43,657 nucleotides of DNA from Candidatus Faecousia excrementigallinarum (GCA_018713285.1 DVFK01000110.1:1-43657), one strand, 5' to 3'. Positions 34,456 to 42,573 are shown, numbered from the stretch's first letter. Made by a program: numbers and translations. Notes: generated by a model from the letters alone, not told the origin.

Positions 34456-36018
34456 TTACACCATGCTCTGCTCCCAGCAGTCAGGAGCAGTCAGGCCCAT
34501 CATCTTTACAATGGTGGGAGCCACATTGGCAAGGCCGTAGTGACCATCCCGGATGACCCAGGTCTTATCCTTGTCGTAGATGATGAAGGGAACCGGGTTC
34601 AGGGAGTGGGCAGTCCGGACAGAGGTCTTGCCCTTCTTGGTTTCCGTCATCTGGTCGGCGTTGCCGTGGTCGGCAGTGACCAGAACCATATAGCCGTACT
34701 TGTCGGCAGCTTCCAGGATGGCTGCCAGGCCCTTATCCACGCACTCCATGCCGTAGATCACTGCCTCCATGACGCCGGTGTGACCCACCATGTCGCCGTT
34801 GGGGTAGTTGCACCGCAGGAACTGGAACTTGCCGGAGGCCATAGCCGCCACCATCTTCTCGGTGATTTCCTTGGACTTCATGGCAGGGGCCTGCTCAAAG
34901 GGAATCACATCGGAGGGCACTTCCTCGTAAACCTCCAGGTCCTCGCAGACCTTGCCGGAACGGTTGCCGTTCCAGAAATAGGTCACATGGCCATACTTCT
35001 GGGTCTCGGACAGGGCATACTCGTGGATGCCGGCCTTGCACAGCACCTCGGTGAGGGTGTTGGTAATCACAGGGGGCTGGACCAGATAGTGCTCGGGGAT
35101 GTTCAGGTCTCCGTCGTACTGGAGCATTCCCGCAAACTTCACGCCGGTGTAGTCCCCCCGGTCAAACTTGTCAAAATCCTTCCGGTCAAAGGCCAGAGAA
35201 ATCTCCTGAGCCCGGTCGCCCCGGAAGTTGAAGAGCACCACGCTGTCGCCGTTGGCAATCTTGGCCACGGGCTCGCCGTTTCTTGCCACCACGAAGGGAG
35301 GCAGGTCCTGGTCGATGCAGCCGGTCTCCTTCCGGTAGGTCTCCACTGCTTCCGCAGCAGAAGAGAACTGCCGGCCGATGCCCTGGACATGGGTACGCCA
35401 GCCCAGCTCCACCATGCCCCAGTTGGCCTCGTAACGGTCCATGGTCACCTGCATACGGCCGCCGCCGGAGGCGATGGCGTAGTCGCAGCCTTCGGTGTTC
35501 AGCTCTTTCAGCACATCCTCCAGCTGGGCAACATACTCAAGAGCAGAAGTGGCGGGCACATCCCGGCCGTCCAGAAGAATGTGGCAGTAAGCCTTCTTCA
35601 CACCGGCAGCGTGGGCAGCCTTCAAAAGGGCAATCAGGTGGCTGATGTTGGAGTGGACATTGCCGTCGGACAGCAGGCCCAAAAAGTGCATAGCCTTGCC
35701 GGACTTGGCATTTTCCACCAGGTCGAGCCAGGTGTGGGAGGCAAACAGGGTGCCGTTTTCGATGGACTCGCCCACCAGCTTTGCACCCTGGGAGTAAACC
35801 TGACCGCAGCCCAGGGCATTGTGACCCACCTCGGAGTTGCCCATATCCTCATCGGAGGGCAGACCCACAGCGGTGCCATGGGCTTTCAGGTAGGTGTGGG
35901 GGCAGGTAGCAAGCAGTCGGTCCAGGGTGGGGGTGTTGGCCTGAGCCACAGCATCGCCGCTGCCGCCGTCGCCCTTGCCTACGCCGTCCATAATTACAAG
36001 TACAATGGGTTTTTCCAT
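34456..36018 (-). CDS. gpmI: 2,3-bisphosphoglycerate-independent phosphoglycerate mutase
   Basis: This glycolytic enzyme interconverts 3- and 2-phosphoglycerate using Mn ions and no bisphosphoglycerate. The 520 residues are the normal length. Motifs include the metal-binding VLVIMDGVG at the start, the catalytic Ser in GNSEVGHNALGCG (about residue 61), NFRGDRAQEIS, the NYPNGDMVGHTG stretch and VLVTADHGNADQM. The start loop VGKGDGGSGDAVAQANTPTL has an extra Gly/Asp stretch relative to Bacillus. GGAGG precedes the ATG. It is cotranscribed with the Asp23 gene and has its own promoter at 36078-36106. Confidence 0.95.
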   Translation of the reverse strand: MEKPIVLVIMDGVGKGDGGSGDAVAQANTPTLDRLLATCPHTYLKAHGTAVGLPSDEDMGNSEVGHNALGCGQVYSQGAKLVGESIENGTLFASHTWLDLVENAKSGKAMHFLGLLSDGNVHSNISHLIALLKAAHAAGVKKAYCHILLDGRDVPATSALEYVAQLEDVLKELNTEGCDYAIASGGGRMQVTMDRYEANWGMVELGWRTHVQGIGRQFSSAAEAVETYRKETGCIDQDLPPFVVARNGEPVAKIANGDSVVLFNFRGDRAQEISLAFDRKDFDKFDRGDYTGVKFAGMLQYDGDLNIPEHYLVQPPVITNTLTEVLCKAGIHEYALSETQKYGHVTYFWNGNRSGKVCEDLEVYEEVPSDVIPFEQAPAMKSKEITEKMVAAMASGKFQFLRCNYPNGDMVGHTGVMEAVIYGMECVDKGLAAILEAADKYGYMVLVTADHGNADQMTETKKGKTSVRTAHSLNPVPFIIYDKDKTWVIRDGHYGLANVAPTIVKMMGLTAPDCWEQSMV

Positions 36019-36077
36019 AGGTATTCCCTCCGTAAAACATATCTATTATGTATTTTTTGCGCTTTATCAGTCGTACT

Positions 36078-36106
36078 ATTTTACTACATTTCCCGGAAAG
36101 TTACAA
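36078..36106 (-). promoter_or_regulatory. Probable gpmI promoter
   Basis: On the minus strand TTGTAA (36101-36106), 17 bases, TAAAAT (36078-36083), giving a leader of about 50 bases. Confidence 0.55.
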
Positions 36107-36135
36107 GCCATTTTTGAAATTTTCTGTTCTAAAGG

Positions 36136-36186
36136 AAAAATCTCTGAAAATTCGCCGTTTTTTGGGCAATTTCTCAGAGATTTTTT
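36136..36186 (-). terminator. Terminator of recG
   Basis: A 12-bp outer stem (36136-36147 with 36174-36185) and inner pairing enclose a short loop; a T-rich run follows on the minus strand. It starts a few bases after the recG stop. Confidence 0.75.
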
Positions 36187-36192
36187 CTTTTT

Positions 36193-38241
36193 TCAGTTCA
36201 TGGCAGGGCCGCCCTCCCGGAAAAGAGCTCCAATGCGCCGCCGCAGAGCCTCCGCCTCCGGGGTGTTTCCTGTGCCCTGGGTGTCAATCCAGGTAACTGC
36301 CGCCTGCTGGGCCTGCTGGAGCGTTGCCAGGTCTGTCCCTAAATTCCCCATGCGGAAGGCAGGAAGCCCCGACTGGCGGGAGCCGAAAAAGTCCCCGGGC
36401 CCCCGGAGCTTCAAATCCTCCTGGGCAATCTGGAACCCGTCATTGGTTTTGCAGAAAGCTTTCAGACGCTGGATCGTCTGAACATTCCGGTTATGGGTGG
36501 TGAGGATACAGTAGCTTTTGGCAGAGCCTCTGCCTACCCGGCCCCGGAGCTGGTGGAGCTGGCTCAGGCCAAACCGGTCTGCATCTTCGATAATCATTAA
36601 GGTGGCATTCGGCACGTCCACCCCCACCTCAATGACTGTGGTGGCAACCAGCACATCCCCATCCCCCCGGGCAAAGGCGGACATGACTGCATCCTTCTCG
36701 GCGGACTTCATCTGCCCGTGAAGGAGCAGCACCTTCAAATCGGGAAACACCCGCTTTTGCAGGGTCTCCGCCCAGGTTTCCGCCGCTTTCAGGTTCAGTT
36801 CCTGGTTCTCCTCCACCGCCGGGCACACCACAAAGCACTGGTGCCCCTCCTGGGCCTGCTTGCGCACAAAGGCGTTCATCCGGCTGCGGTAGCTTTCGTT
36901 CACTAAAAACGTATCCACCGGCTGCCGTCCGGGAGGCAGCTCATCTACAATAGAAACATCCAGATCTCCATACATTAAAAGGGCCAGGGTTCTGGGAATG
37001 GGAGTTGCGGACATGACCAGCACATGAGGGCTGTTCCCCAGCTGGGAGAGCTTTGCCCGCTGGGAAACCCCGAACCGGTGCTGCTCGTCGGTAATCACCA
37101 GACCCAGATTGGCGAAGCTGCCGCTTCCTGCCACCAGGGCGTGGGTACCCACCACAATCTGAGCCTCCCCGGAGGCCATGGCATCCTGCACCAGCCGCCG
37201 CTGTCCCTGAGGAAGCGACCCGGTGAGCAGTTCCACCCGGATGCCCAGGGGGGCAAAGAGCTTTCCAAGAGATGCGGCGTGCTGCTCCGCCAGGATTTCC
37301 GTGGGAGCCATCATGGCGGCCTGGAAGCCGTTTTTCACCGCCAGGTAGGCAGCCGCTGCCGCCACCATGGTTTTGCCGCTGCCCACATCCCCCTGAACCA
37401 GCCGGTTCATCACCCGGCCCTTTGTGAAGTCCCCCACAATCTCCCCGATGGCCCGGTTCTGGGCACCGGTGAGGGCAAAGGGCAGAGCCTGATAAAAGGG
37501 AGTCAAGTCCAAATCGGTCAGCACCGCCCCGGGCTTTTCCTCCCGGGTGTACCGCATCAGGGCCAGTCCTGCGGAGAAAAGGAAAAACTCCTCAAAAATC
37601 ATCCGCTTCCGGGCCTGCGCCGCCTCCTCCATGGAAGCGGGGCTGTGAATCATCCGGTAAGCTTCCGCCGCCGGTAAAATCCCGTATTCCGCCCGCACCT
37701 GGGGAGGCAGTATCTCCTCCGGCGGATTGCAAAGGGCCAGAGCCTGGGAAACCGCCTTGCACAGGGCCGCATTGGAAAGGCCGGCAGTAAGAGGATACAC
37801 CGGAAGCACCCGGCGGGTCATCACGGGAGGGCTGTCCGGGGCCTCAAACACCGGGTTGGTCATGCCGTAGCCGCTGTAATCCCCCGACAGCTGTCCATAG
37901 AAAATGTACTCCTGGCCGTATTCCAGCTGTCCTGCGGAGAATTTCCGGTTGAAAAAGGTCAGGGTCAGCCGGGCGGTGTGGTCTGCCACCTGCACCCGGG
38001 TGAGATCCAGCCCCTTGCGGATATGGGCTGCCCGGGGACTGCCCGCCACCATGGCCCGGAAGCAGGCCGGAACCCCTTTCTCCAGCTGACTGATGGTCAC
38101 AAGCCGGGTTCTGTCCTCATAGCCCCGGGGGAAATGGCAGATTAAATCCTGGAGCGTCCTTATGCCCAGCCCCTCCAGCTGCTTGGCCCGGGTAAAGCCC
38201 ACCCCTTTTAAGATCGTTACCGGATCCTGGAGCCTTGCCAT
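36193..38241 (-). CDS. recG: ATP-dependent DNA helicase RecG
   Basis: This helicase remodels stalled replication forks and Holliday junctions. The 682 residues are the usual length. The N-terminal wedge/OB domain starts LKGVGFTRAKQLEGLGI and is followed by superfamily 2 helicase motifs: Walker A GDVGSGKT (about 284-291), the DEQH box in ITDEQHRFG, VMSATPIPRTLAL and, in the second domain, HQLRGRVGRG. The ATG at 38241 has AGGAGG upstream, whereas the longer frame runs into the MITE-like repeat. It is transcribed alone, between the rpsT terminator and the gpmI promoter. Confidence 0.96.
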   Translation of the reverse strand: MARLQDPVTILKGVGFTRAKQLEGLGIRTLQDLICHFPRGYEDRTRLVTISQLEKGVPACFRAMVAGSPRAAHIRKGLDLTRVQVADHTARLTLTFFNRKFSAGQLEYGQEYIFYGQLSGDYSGYGMTNPVFEAPDSPPVMTRRVLPVYPLTAGLSNAALCKAVSQALALCNPPEEILPPQVRAEYGILPAAEAYRMIHSPASMEEAAQARKRMIFEEFFLFSAGLALMRYTREEKPGAVLTDLDLTPFYQALPFALTGAQNRAIGEIVGDFTKGRVMNRLVQGDVGSGKTMVAAAAAYLAVKNGFQAAMMAPTEILAEQHAASLGKLFAPLGIRVELLTGSLPQGQRRLVQDAMASGEAQIVVGTHALVAGSGSFANLGLVITDEQHRFGVSQRAKLSQLGNSPHVLVMSATPIPRTLALLMYGDLDVSIVDELPPGRQPVDTFLVNESYRSRMNAFVRKQAQEGHQCFVVCPAVEENQELNLKAAETWAETLQKRVFPDLKVLLLHGQMKSAEKDAVMSAFARGDGDVLVATTVIEVGVDVPNATLMIIEDADRFGLSQLHQLRGRVGRGSAKSYCILTTHNRNVQTIQRLKAFCKTNDGFQIAQEDLKLRGPGDFFGSRQSGLPAFRMGNLGTDLATLQQAQQAAVTWIDTQGTGNTPEAEALRRRIGALFREGGPAMN

Positions 38242-38271
38242 GGGATTCCCTCCTTTCCAAAATAAACCCGC

Positions 38272-38404
38272 AGAAAGCTCTGAACCCATCGGCAAGAGCT
38301 GGCGGGAAGAGTTTTTCGTCAGACAAAAGAATGGAAAACCGGGGAATACTTTGTGTATTTCCGGTTTTTCATTCTGCATGGATGGCGGAAAAAATCCGCC
38401 GCCG
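38272..38404. repeat. MITE-like element, copy B (decayed)
   Basis: This sequence parallels copy A (23710-23870) in the same orientation: AGCTCTGAA, ATCGGCAAGAGCTGGC, GTCAGAC, then ATGG, GGGGAATACT and a matching return arm. Paired arms have changed together: TTGG/CCAA in A is CCGG/CCGG here, GGATG/CATCC is GAATG/CATTC, and AGCG/CGCT is GGCGG/CCGCC. The right terminal repeat is lost or displaced by the rpsT terminator. It lies between the recG start and the rpsT end. Confidence 0.7.
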
Positions 38405-38413
38405 TATAAAATG

Positions 38414-38446
38414 AAAAAACTCCCTCCAAGCACTGCTCGGAAGGAG
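38414..38446 (-). terminator. Terminator of rpsT
   Basis: A 12-bp stem including GU pairs (38420-38431 with 38435-38446) with a three-base loop is followed on the minus strand by six T residues. Confidence 0.85.
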
Positions 38447-38461
38447 ATATTTTCAGAGAAA

Positions 38462-38725
38462 TCAGGCCAGCTTGTTCAGCCGCAGGGTCATGCTGCTCTT
38501 CTTCCGGGCAGCAGTGTTCTTGTGCAAAAGACCCTTACCGACAGCCTTGTCAACCGCAGTCACAGCAGTCTTGTAGGCAGCCTCGGCAGCGGCACGGTTG
38601 CCGCCCTCCAGAGAAGCCTCAAACTTCTTGATGACAGTCTTCAGAGCGGACTTGGCAGCCTTGTTGTTCTCATAAGCAACCTTAGACAGTTCCACACGCT
38701 TCTTTGCGGACTTGATGTTGGGCAT
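38462..38725 (-). CDS. rpsT: 30S ribosomal protein S20
   Basis: An 87-residue, Lys/Ala-rich helical protein that binds 16S rRNA early in small-subunit assembly. The start MPNIKSAKKRVELS and the closing KGLLHKNTAARKKSSMTLRLNKL are characteristic. The ATG at 38725 has AGGAGGT six bases upstream; a GTG two codons earlier is too close to that site. It is a single-gene transcription unit with a consensus-like promoter and a strong terminator. Confidence 0.97.
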   Translation of the reverse strand: MPNIKSAKKRVELSKVAYENNKAAKSALKTVIKKFEASLEGGNRAAAEAAYKTAVTAVDKAVGKGLLHKNTAARKKSSMTLRLNKLA

Positions 38726-38767
38726 GGTCACACCTCCTGTTCTGTGTTTTATCTCATGCGTTTACTG

Positions 38768-38796
38768 ATTATACCTTGACTTTCCCATAAAATCAA
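38768..38796 (-). promoter_or_regulatory. rpsT promoter
   Basis: On the minus strand TTGATT (38791-38796), 17 bases, TATAAT (38768-38773). The leader is about 37 bases. Confidence 0.75.
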
Positions 38797-39000
38797 TACC
38801 TTTTTCAAAAAAATTTCCCCAAACCGGAAAGAAAGGGGAAATTCCCTGCCCGGAGCCCCGCCTCCCCGGCGGGATACACCTTGTCAAGACCAAATTTTTT
38901 CCGTTTCTTTACAAAGCCGTCGATTTTTCCGTCTGCGGAAAAAGGGAAAAAAAGTCGAAACCGGGGAAAAACTCTTATGTCAACCGTTATGCATAACCCC

Positions 39001-39145
39001 TGTGGAAAAGCCTTGTGGATAACTCTTGTGGAAAACTCTGTGGAGAATGTGGAAAACTCCCAGTTATCAACAGGTATTTTTCCCCTTTTGTCCTTCCACC
39101 CCCTGTGGAAAGGCTGCATACGGAAAATGCATAACCTGTGGAATA
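39001..39145. other. Phased cluster of DnaA-box-like sites upstream of sigG
   Basis: In one orientation, TGTGGA-type sites begin at 39001, 39014, 39027, 39039, 39048, 39104 and 39137. The one at 39014-39022 is TGTGGATAA, the exact complement of the DnaA box TTATCCACA. Three others (39001, 39027, 39048) read TGTGGAAAA and fit TTWTNCACA. The first four start 12-13 bases apart. TTATCAACA at 39064 is a one-mismatch site in the other direction. ATGCATAACC precedes a TGTGGA site twice (from 38989 and 39128). The whole gap 38805-39361 otherwise shows no gene. Confidence 0.6.
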
Positions 39146-39304
39146 CCCCCGGGTTTTTTCGTGTTATGTTTCCAGGATTCCCCCGGGCGTTATGGAGGGT
39201 CTTCGTCGAAAAAGTTGGGAATTTTTCTGACCCCCTCGATTTGGGGCGGCCCCTGGGGAACCGGGCTTTGAAAATTTTGTGAACATTCCACAAATTTCTT
39301 CCGG

Positions 39305-39333
39305 GTATGATTTTTCCTCCCCCGGAAATACTA
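39305..39333 (+). promoter_or_regulatory. Predicted sigma-F/sigma-G promoter of sigG
   Basis: GTATG (39305-39309), 17 bases, AATACTA (39327-39333) fits sigma-G (GHATR and CATNHTA) with one mismatch. The overlapping GGAAATACTA (39324-39333) fits the sigma-F -10 pattern GGNRANANTW at every position. A shared promoter would match the known Bacillus scheme of sigma-F induction then sigma-G autoactivation. Confidence 0.6.
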
Positions 39334-39361
39334 TCCATCAGGTTCTGCACAGGAGGTTTGT

Positions 39362-40147
39362 ATGCAAGGAAAGGTAGAAATCTGCGGTGTGAACACCGCA
39401 CAGCTGAAAATGCTCCCCCAGGCAGAGATGGAACAGCTTCTCCTCCAGGCCAAAAACGGGGATAGTCAAGCCCGGGAACGGCTGATTGAAGGGAATCTGC
39501 GGCTGGTGCTGTCGGTTTTGCAGCGGTTTGACCGTCGGGGGGACTGCCCGGACGATTTGTTTCAGGTGGGGTGCATCGGTCTCATCAAGGCCATCTCCAA
39601 TTTCGACCCCACCAAGCAGGTGCGCTTCTCCACCTACGGCGTGCCCATGATTGCAGGGGAAATCCGCAGGTATCTCCGGGACAACGCCCCTATCCGGGTA
39701 TCCCGCTCCATCCGGGATGTAGCCTACCGGGTGCTTCAATGCAAAGAAGCCATGGTTGCCAAGCTGGGGCGGGACCCAACCCTGGAGGAGCTTTCCCGGG
39801 AGCTGGACATTCCACTAAAGGATGTGGCGGAGGCTATGGATGCGGTGTGTGCTCCCATGAGCCTCTACGACCCGGTGTATGCCGACGGGGGCGACCCTCT
39901 CACCGTCATGGATCAGGTGCGGGACACCCGGAACACCGACGAGCAGTGGATGGAGCACATCGCCCTCCGGGACGCCTTCAACACCCTCACCCCCCGGGAA
40001 AAGCAGATTCTGTGCCTGCGGTTTTACGATGGCAAGACCCAGATGGAGGTAGCCGGGTCTCTGGGCATCTCCCAGGCCCAGGTGTCCCGGCTGGAGAAAA
40101 ACGCTATCGCCACCATGCGGAAAAAGGTCAGCGTCATTTCTTCTTAA
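39362..40147 (+). CDS. sigG: Sporulation sigma factor SigG
   Basis: A 261-residue sigma-70-family factor that directs late forespore transcription. The N-terminus KVEICGVNTAQLKML is the sigma-G signature, and regions 2 (NLRLVLSVLQRF, DLFQVGCIGLIKAI, RFSTYGVPMIAGEIRRYLRD), 3 (RDVAYRVLQ) and 4 (LTPREKQILCLRF, GISQAQVSRLEKNA) are complete. AGGAGG lies before the ATG at 39362. In Bacillus sigG follows spoIIGA-sigE; here it stands alone behind a DnaA-box-rich gap, with ymxH downstream. Sigma-F is the closest relative, but the N-terminus favours sigma-G. Confidence 0.92.
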   Translation: MQGKVEICGVNTAQLKMLPQAEMEQLLLQAKNGDSQARERLIEGNLRLVLSVLQRFDRRGDCPDDLFQVGCIGLIKAISNFDPTKQVRFSTYGVPMIAGEIRRYLRDNAPIRVSRSIRDVAYRVLQCKEAMVAKLGRDPTLEELSRELDIPLKDVAEAMDAVCAPMSLYDPVYADGGDPLTVMDQVRDTRNTDEQWMEHIALRDAFNTLTPREKQILCLRFYDGKTQMEVAGSLGISQAQVSRLEKNAIATMRKKVSVISS

Positions 40148-40149
40148 AA

Positions 40150-40179
40150 GTTATATTCCATCATCCCCTCCCATAGAAT
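40150..40179 (+). promoter_or_regulatory. Candidate sigma-E promoter of the YlmC/YmxH gene
   Basis: GTTATATT (40150-40157), 14 bases, CATAGAAT (40172-40179). It resembles the Bacillus sigma-E consensus (ATATT and CATACAAT) with one -10 mismatch. The transcript would begin near 40186. Confidence 0.5.
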
Positions 40180-40209
40180 GTGGCAAGTAACTTCCAGGAG
40201 GGGATGGGT

Positions 40210-40485
40210 ATGTCCTTTACAGAGCTGCGGTGCAAAGAGGTCATCTGCGTCAGCGACGGACGGCGGCTGGGCTTCGTGTGTGACGCCATCATCAAGGTGC
40301 CGGAGGGCTGTATCGAGGCCATCCTCGTCCCCGGCCCCAGCAAGTTCTTCGGACTCTGGGGGCCCGGGGATGACTTTGTGATTCCCTGGCGGTGCATCTG
40401 CAAGGTGGGGCCGGACATCATCTTGGTGGACATCGACCCGGAACACTGCCGCCGTCCCAGAGAGCGCAAAGGCCTTCCCTTCTGA
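40210..40485 (+). CDS. YlmC/YmxH family sporulation protein (PRC-barrel)
   Basis: A 91-residue protein with a PRC-barrel-like fold (MSFTELRCKEVICVSDGRRLGFVCDAIIK in residues 1-29, then VIPWRCICKVGPDIILVDID). Homologues are conserved in spore formers and linked with sporulation, but their molecular role is not established. The ATG at 40210 has AGGAGGGG at good spacing; an ATG two codons earlier overlaps the site. It lies 62 bp after sigG and may have a sigma-E promoter, which would place its synthesis in the mother cell, in contrast to forespore sigG. Confidence 0.85.
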   Translation: MSFTELRCKEVICVSDGRRLGFVCDAIIKVPEGCIEAILVPGPSKFFGLWGPGDDFVIPWRCICKVGPDIILVDIDPEHCRRPRERKGLPF

Positions 40486-40523
40486 AAAAGCTTAAAAAAC
40501 CGGGATTTTTTTCAAAATACCCC

Positions 40524-40552
40524 TTGCAAAATGTGATTTCATCCGATATAAT
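40524..40552 (+). promoter_or_regulatory. Promoter of rpsB-tsf
   Basis: TTGCAA (40524-40529), 17 bases, TATAAT (40547-40552). The start near 40559 gives a leader of about 118 bases. Confidence 0.75.
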
Positions 40553-40560
40553 GAATCAGC

Positions 40561-40648
40561 ATGGGCTTAGCCCATAGTATTTTACACCACACACCCGGGG
40601 ATCGCCGGATATTGTGCTTTTTAAGTGAGCCGGCGGGATGATCGGGGT
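40561..40648 (+). promoter_or_regulatory. Structured rpsB leader, candidate S2 autoregulatory element
   Basis: The leader holds a small hairpin (ATGGGC with GCCCAT, 40561-40575) and a larger imperfect stem: 40593-40596 with 40645-40648, 40600-40603 with 40640-40643, and 40604-40608 with 40630-40634. The last pairing closes a 21-base loop. Internal loops and bulges of unequal size resemble a protein-binding leader, not a terminator. Autoregulation by S2 is an inference. Confidence 0.5.
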
Positions 40649-40676
40649 GGAGGAACAACAAAAGGAGAAAATTAAA

Positions 40677-41420
40677 ATGGCTGTCGTATCTATGAAGCAA
40701 CTGCTGGAGGCCGGTGTACACTTCGGTCACCAGACCCGTCGTTGGAACCCCAAAATGGCTCCCTACATCTACACCGATCGGAACGGTATCTACATCATCG
40801 ACCTGCAGAAGACCGTGAAGAAGCTGGAGGAGGCCTACAACTTCGTCCGTGACACCGCTGCGGGTGGCGGCAACATCCTGTTCGTGGGCACCAAGAAGCA
40901 GGCTCAGGACGCTATCCGTGAAGAGGCTGCCCGTTGCGGCGGTTACTATGTGAACGCCCGTTGGCTGGGCGGTATGCTCACCAACTTCCGCACCATGCGT
41001 ACCCGTATCGACCGTCTGGCTCAGCTGCGTAAGATGGAAGAGGACGGCACCTTCGCCATGCTGCCCAAGAAGGAAGTCATCAAGCACCAGGGCGAGATTG
41101 CCAAGCTGGAGAAGTACCTGGGTGGCGTGAAGGAAATGAAGAAGATCCCCGCAGCTCTCTTTATCGTTGACCCCCGGAAGGAGCGCAACGCCATCGCTGA
41201 GGCCCGGAAGCTGAACATCCCCATCGTGGCCATCGTGGACACCAACTGCGATCCCGATGAGATTGATTACGTGATCCCCGGCAACGATGACGCCATCCGC
41301 GCCATCCGCCTGATTGCCGCTACCATGGCCAACGCTGCCATCGAGGGCCGTCAGGGCACCGATGCTCCCGAGACCGTGGAGGCTGCTGAAGCTCCCGTGG
41401 CTGAAGAAGCTGCCGAGTAA
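40677..41420 (+). CDS. rpsB: 30S ribosomal protein S2
   Basis: A 247-residue small-subunit protein, joining 16S rRNA late in assembly. Family stretches [53 protein letters not shown] and [30 protein letters not shown] (here within several longer blocks) are clear. The last 20 residues are an acidic Ala/Glu tail. AAAGGAG precedes the ATG at 40677; the 13 codons upstream in frame span the leader structure and are not expected to be translated. It is followed by tsf after a hairpin, the standard order. Codon use is strongly biased to GCT/CGT. Confidence 0.97.
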   Translation: MAVVSMKQLLEAGVHFGHQTRRWNPKMAPYIYTDRNGIYIIDLQKTVKKLEEAYNFVRDTAAGGGNILFVGTKKQAQDAIREEAARCGGYYVNARWLGGMLTNFRTMRTRIDRLAQLRKMEEDGTFAMLPKKEVIKHQGEIAKLEKYLGGVKEMKKIPAALFIVDPRKERNAIAEARKLNIPIVAIVDTNCDPDEIDYVIPGNDDAIRAIRLIAATMANAAIEGRQGTDAPETVEAAEAPVAEEAAE

Positions 41421-41437
41421 TTTCTATTGTATACGAC

Positions 41438-41459
41438 GGGAGCCCGGAAGCGGGCTCCC
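41438..41459 (+). other. Stem-loop between rpsB and tsf
   Basis: A perfect 9-bp stem with a four-base loop but no U-tract. It may set the ratio of the two products by RNA processing or partial termination. Confidence 0.6.
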
Positions 41460-41487
41460 ATATCAGAAAATAGGAGGATTTAAAGTT

Positions 41488-42417
41488 ATGGCTTTTACCG
41501 CTCAGGATGTTAAGAAGCTCCGTGAAATGACCAACGTGGGCATGATGGACTGCAAGAAGGCTCTGGCTGCCACCGACGGCGACATGGACAAGGCTGTGGA
41601 CTGGCTCCGGGAGAAGGGCCTGGCCAAGGCTGCCAAGAAGGCTGACCGGGTTGCCGCTGAGGGCGTTGCTTACGCTACCGTGGTAAACGGCGTGGGCGTT
41701 GTCATCGAGGTGAACTCCGAGACCGACTTCGCTGCCAAGACCGACGCTTTCATGGACCTGGTGAAGAACCTGGCTACCGTGGTGGCTACCGACGCTCCCG
41801 CCGACGTGGAAGCTCTGAAGGCTTGCAAGTACCCGGGCTCCGACCTGACCGTTACCGAGATCATGCAGGAGAAGGTCATGTCCATCGGTGAGAATATGCA
41901 GATCCGCCGGTTCGCCCGGTTTGCCGACAACACCTCCGTGGCTTACGTCCACGCTGGCGGCACCCACGGCGTTCTGGTAAACCTGGCCGTGGAGGGCGGC
42001 ATTGACGCCACCGAAATCGGCAAGAACGTGGCTATGCAGATTGCTGCTATGGGCGCTAAGTACTGGGACAAGTCCCTGGTTCCCCAGGCTGACATTGACC
42101 ATGAGATGTCCGTGCAGATGGCCCTCATGGACAACGATCCCAAGATGGCCAACAAGCCCGCTCAGATCAAGGAGAAGATCGCTGCCGGTAAGCTGGCTGC
42201 CTTCTTCAAGGAGATCTGCCTGCTGCAGCAGGACTTCGTTCGTTCCGACCTGTTCCAGGGCTCCGTGGAAGGCTACATTGCCGACGCCGCCAAGAAGCTG
42301 GGTGGCTCCGTGAAGTTCGTGGACGCCGTTCACTATGTGAAGGGCGAGGGCATCGAGAAGAAGGAAGAGAACTTCGCTGCCGAGGTTGCCGCTCAGATCG
42401 CTGGCGCCAACAAGTAA
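41488..42417 (+). CDS. tsf: Translation elongation factor Ts
   Basis: A 309-residue cytosolic exchange factor that reloads EF-Tu with GTP. The N-terminal UBA-like part begins FTAQDVKKLREMTNVGMMDCKKAL, and the EF-Tu-contacting VIEVNSETDFAAK stretch and a late QDFVRSDLFQGSVEGYIADAAKKL region are conserved. TAGGAGG lies before the ATG at 41488. It follows rpsB by 67 bp with an intervening hairpin and is closed by a strong terminator. High-expression codon use matches rpsB. Confidence 0.97.
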   Translation: MAFTAQDVKKLREMTNVGMMDCKKALAATDGDMDKAVDWLREKGLAKAAKKADRVAAEGVAYATVVNGVGVVIEVNSETDFAAKTDAFMDLVKNLATVVATDAPADVEALKACKYPGSDLTVTEIMQEKVMSIGENMQIRRFARFADNTSVAYVHAGGTHGVLVNLAVEGGIDATEIGKNVAMQIAAMGAKYWDKSLVPQADIDHEMSVQMALMDNDPKMANKPAQIKEKIAAGKLAAFFKEICLLQQDFVRSDLFQGSVEGYIADAAKKLGGSVKFVDAVHYVKGEGIEKKEENFAAEVAAQIAGANK

Positions 42418-42434
42418 TTCCCCCCCGCTTGCAT

Positions 42435-42461
42435 ACCCCCAGCCTTTTGGCTGGGGGTTTT
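42435..42461 (+). terminator. Terminator of rpsB-tsf
   Basis: A perfect 10-bp stem (ACCCCCAGCC with GGCTGGGGGT, TTTT loop) is followed by a T-rich run. Confidence 0.85.
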
Positions 42462-42521
42462 GTGATTTTGTCACAGAAAGGAAATGTCTTTTGGTGTATG
42501 ATAAGGCCACAAGCAAGAGAT

Positions 42522-42541
42522 ACTACCAAAGAAAAGGTAGT
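42522..42541 (+). other. Small inverted repeat in the trxA leader
   Basis: ACTACC and GGTAGT enclose eight bases, about 32 bases before the trxA start. It could be a leader hairpin or an operator; no regulator is suggested. A TATGAT at 42497-42502 may be the -10, but no good -35 is present. Confidence 0.35.
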
Positions 42542-42573
42542 CACCAAAAAGATAATTTCAGGAGGAATTTACT

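Noticed and set aside
39001-39145. Calling this stretch oriC outright
   Set aside because: No dnaA or dnaN nearby and no clear AT-rich unwinding element; kept as a DnaA-box-like cluster only.
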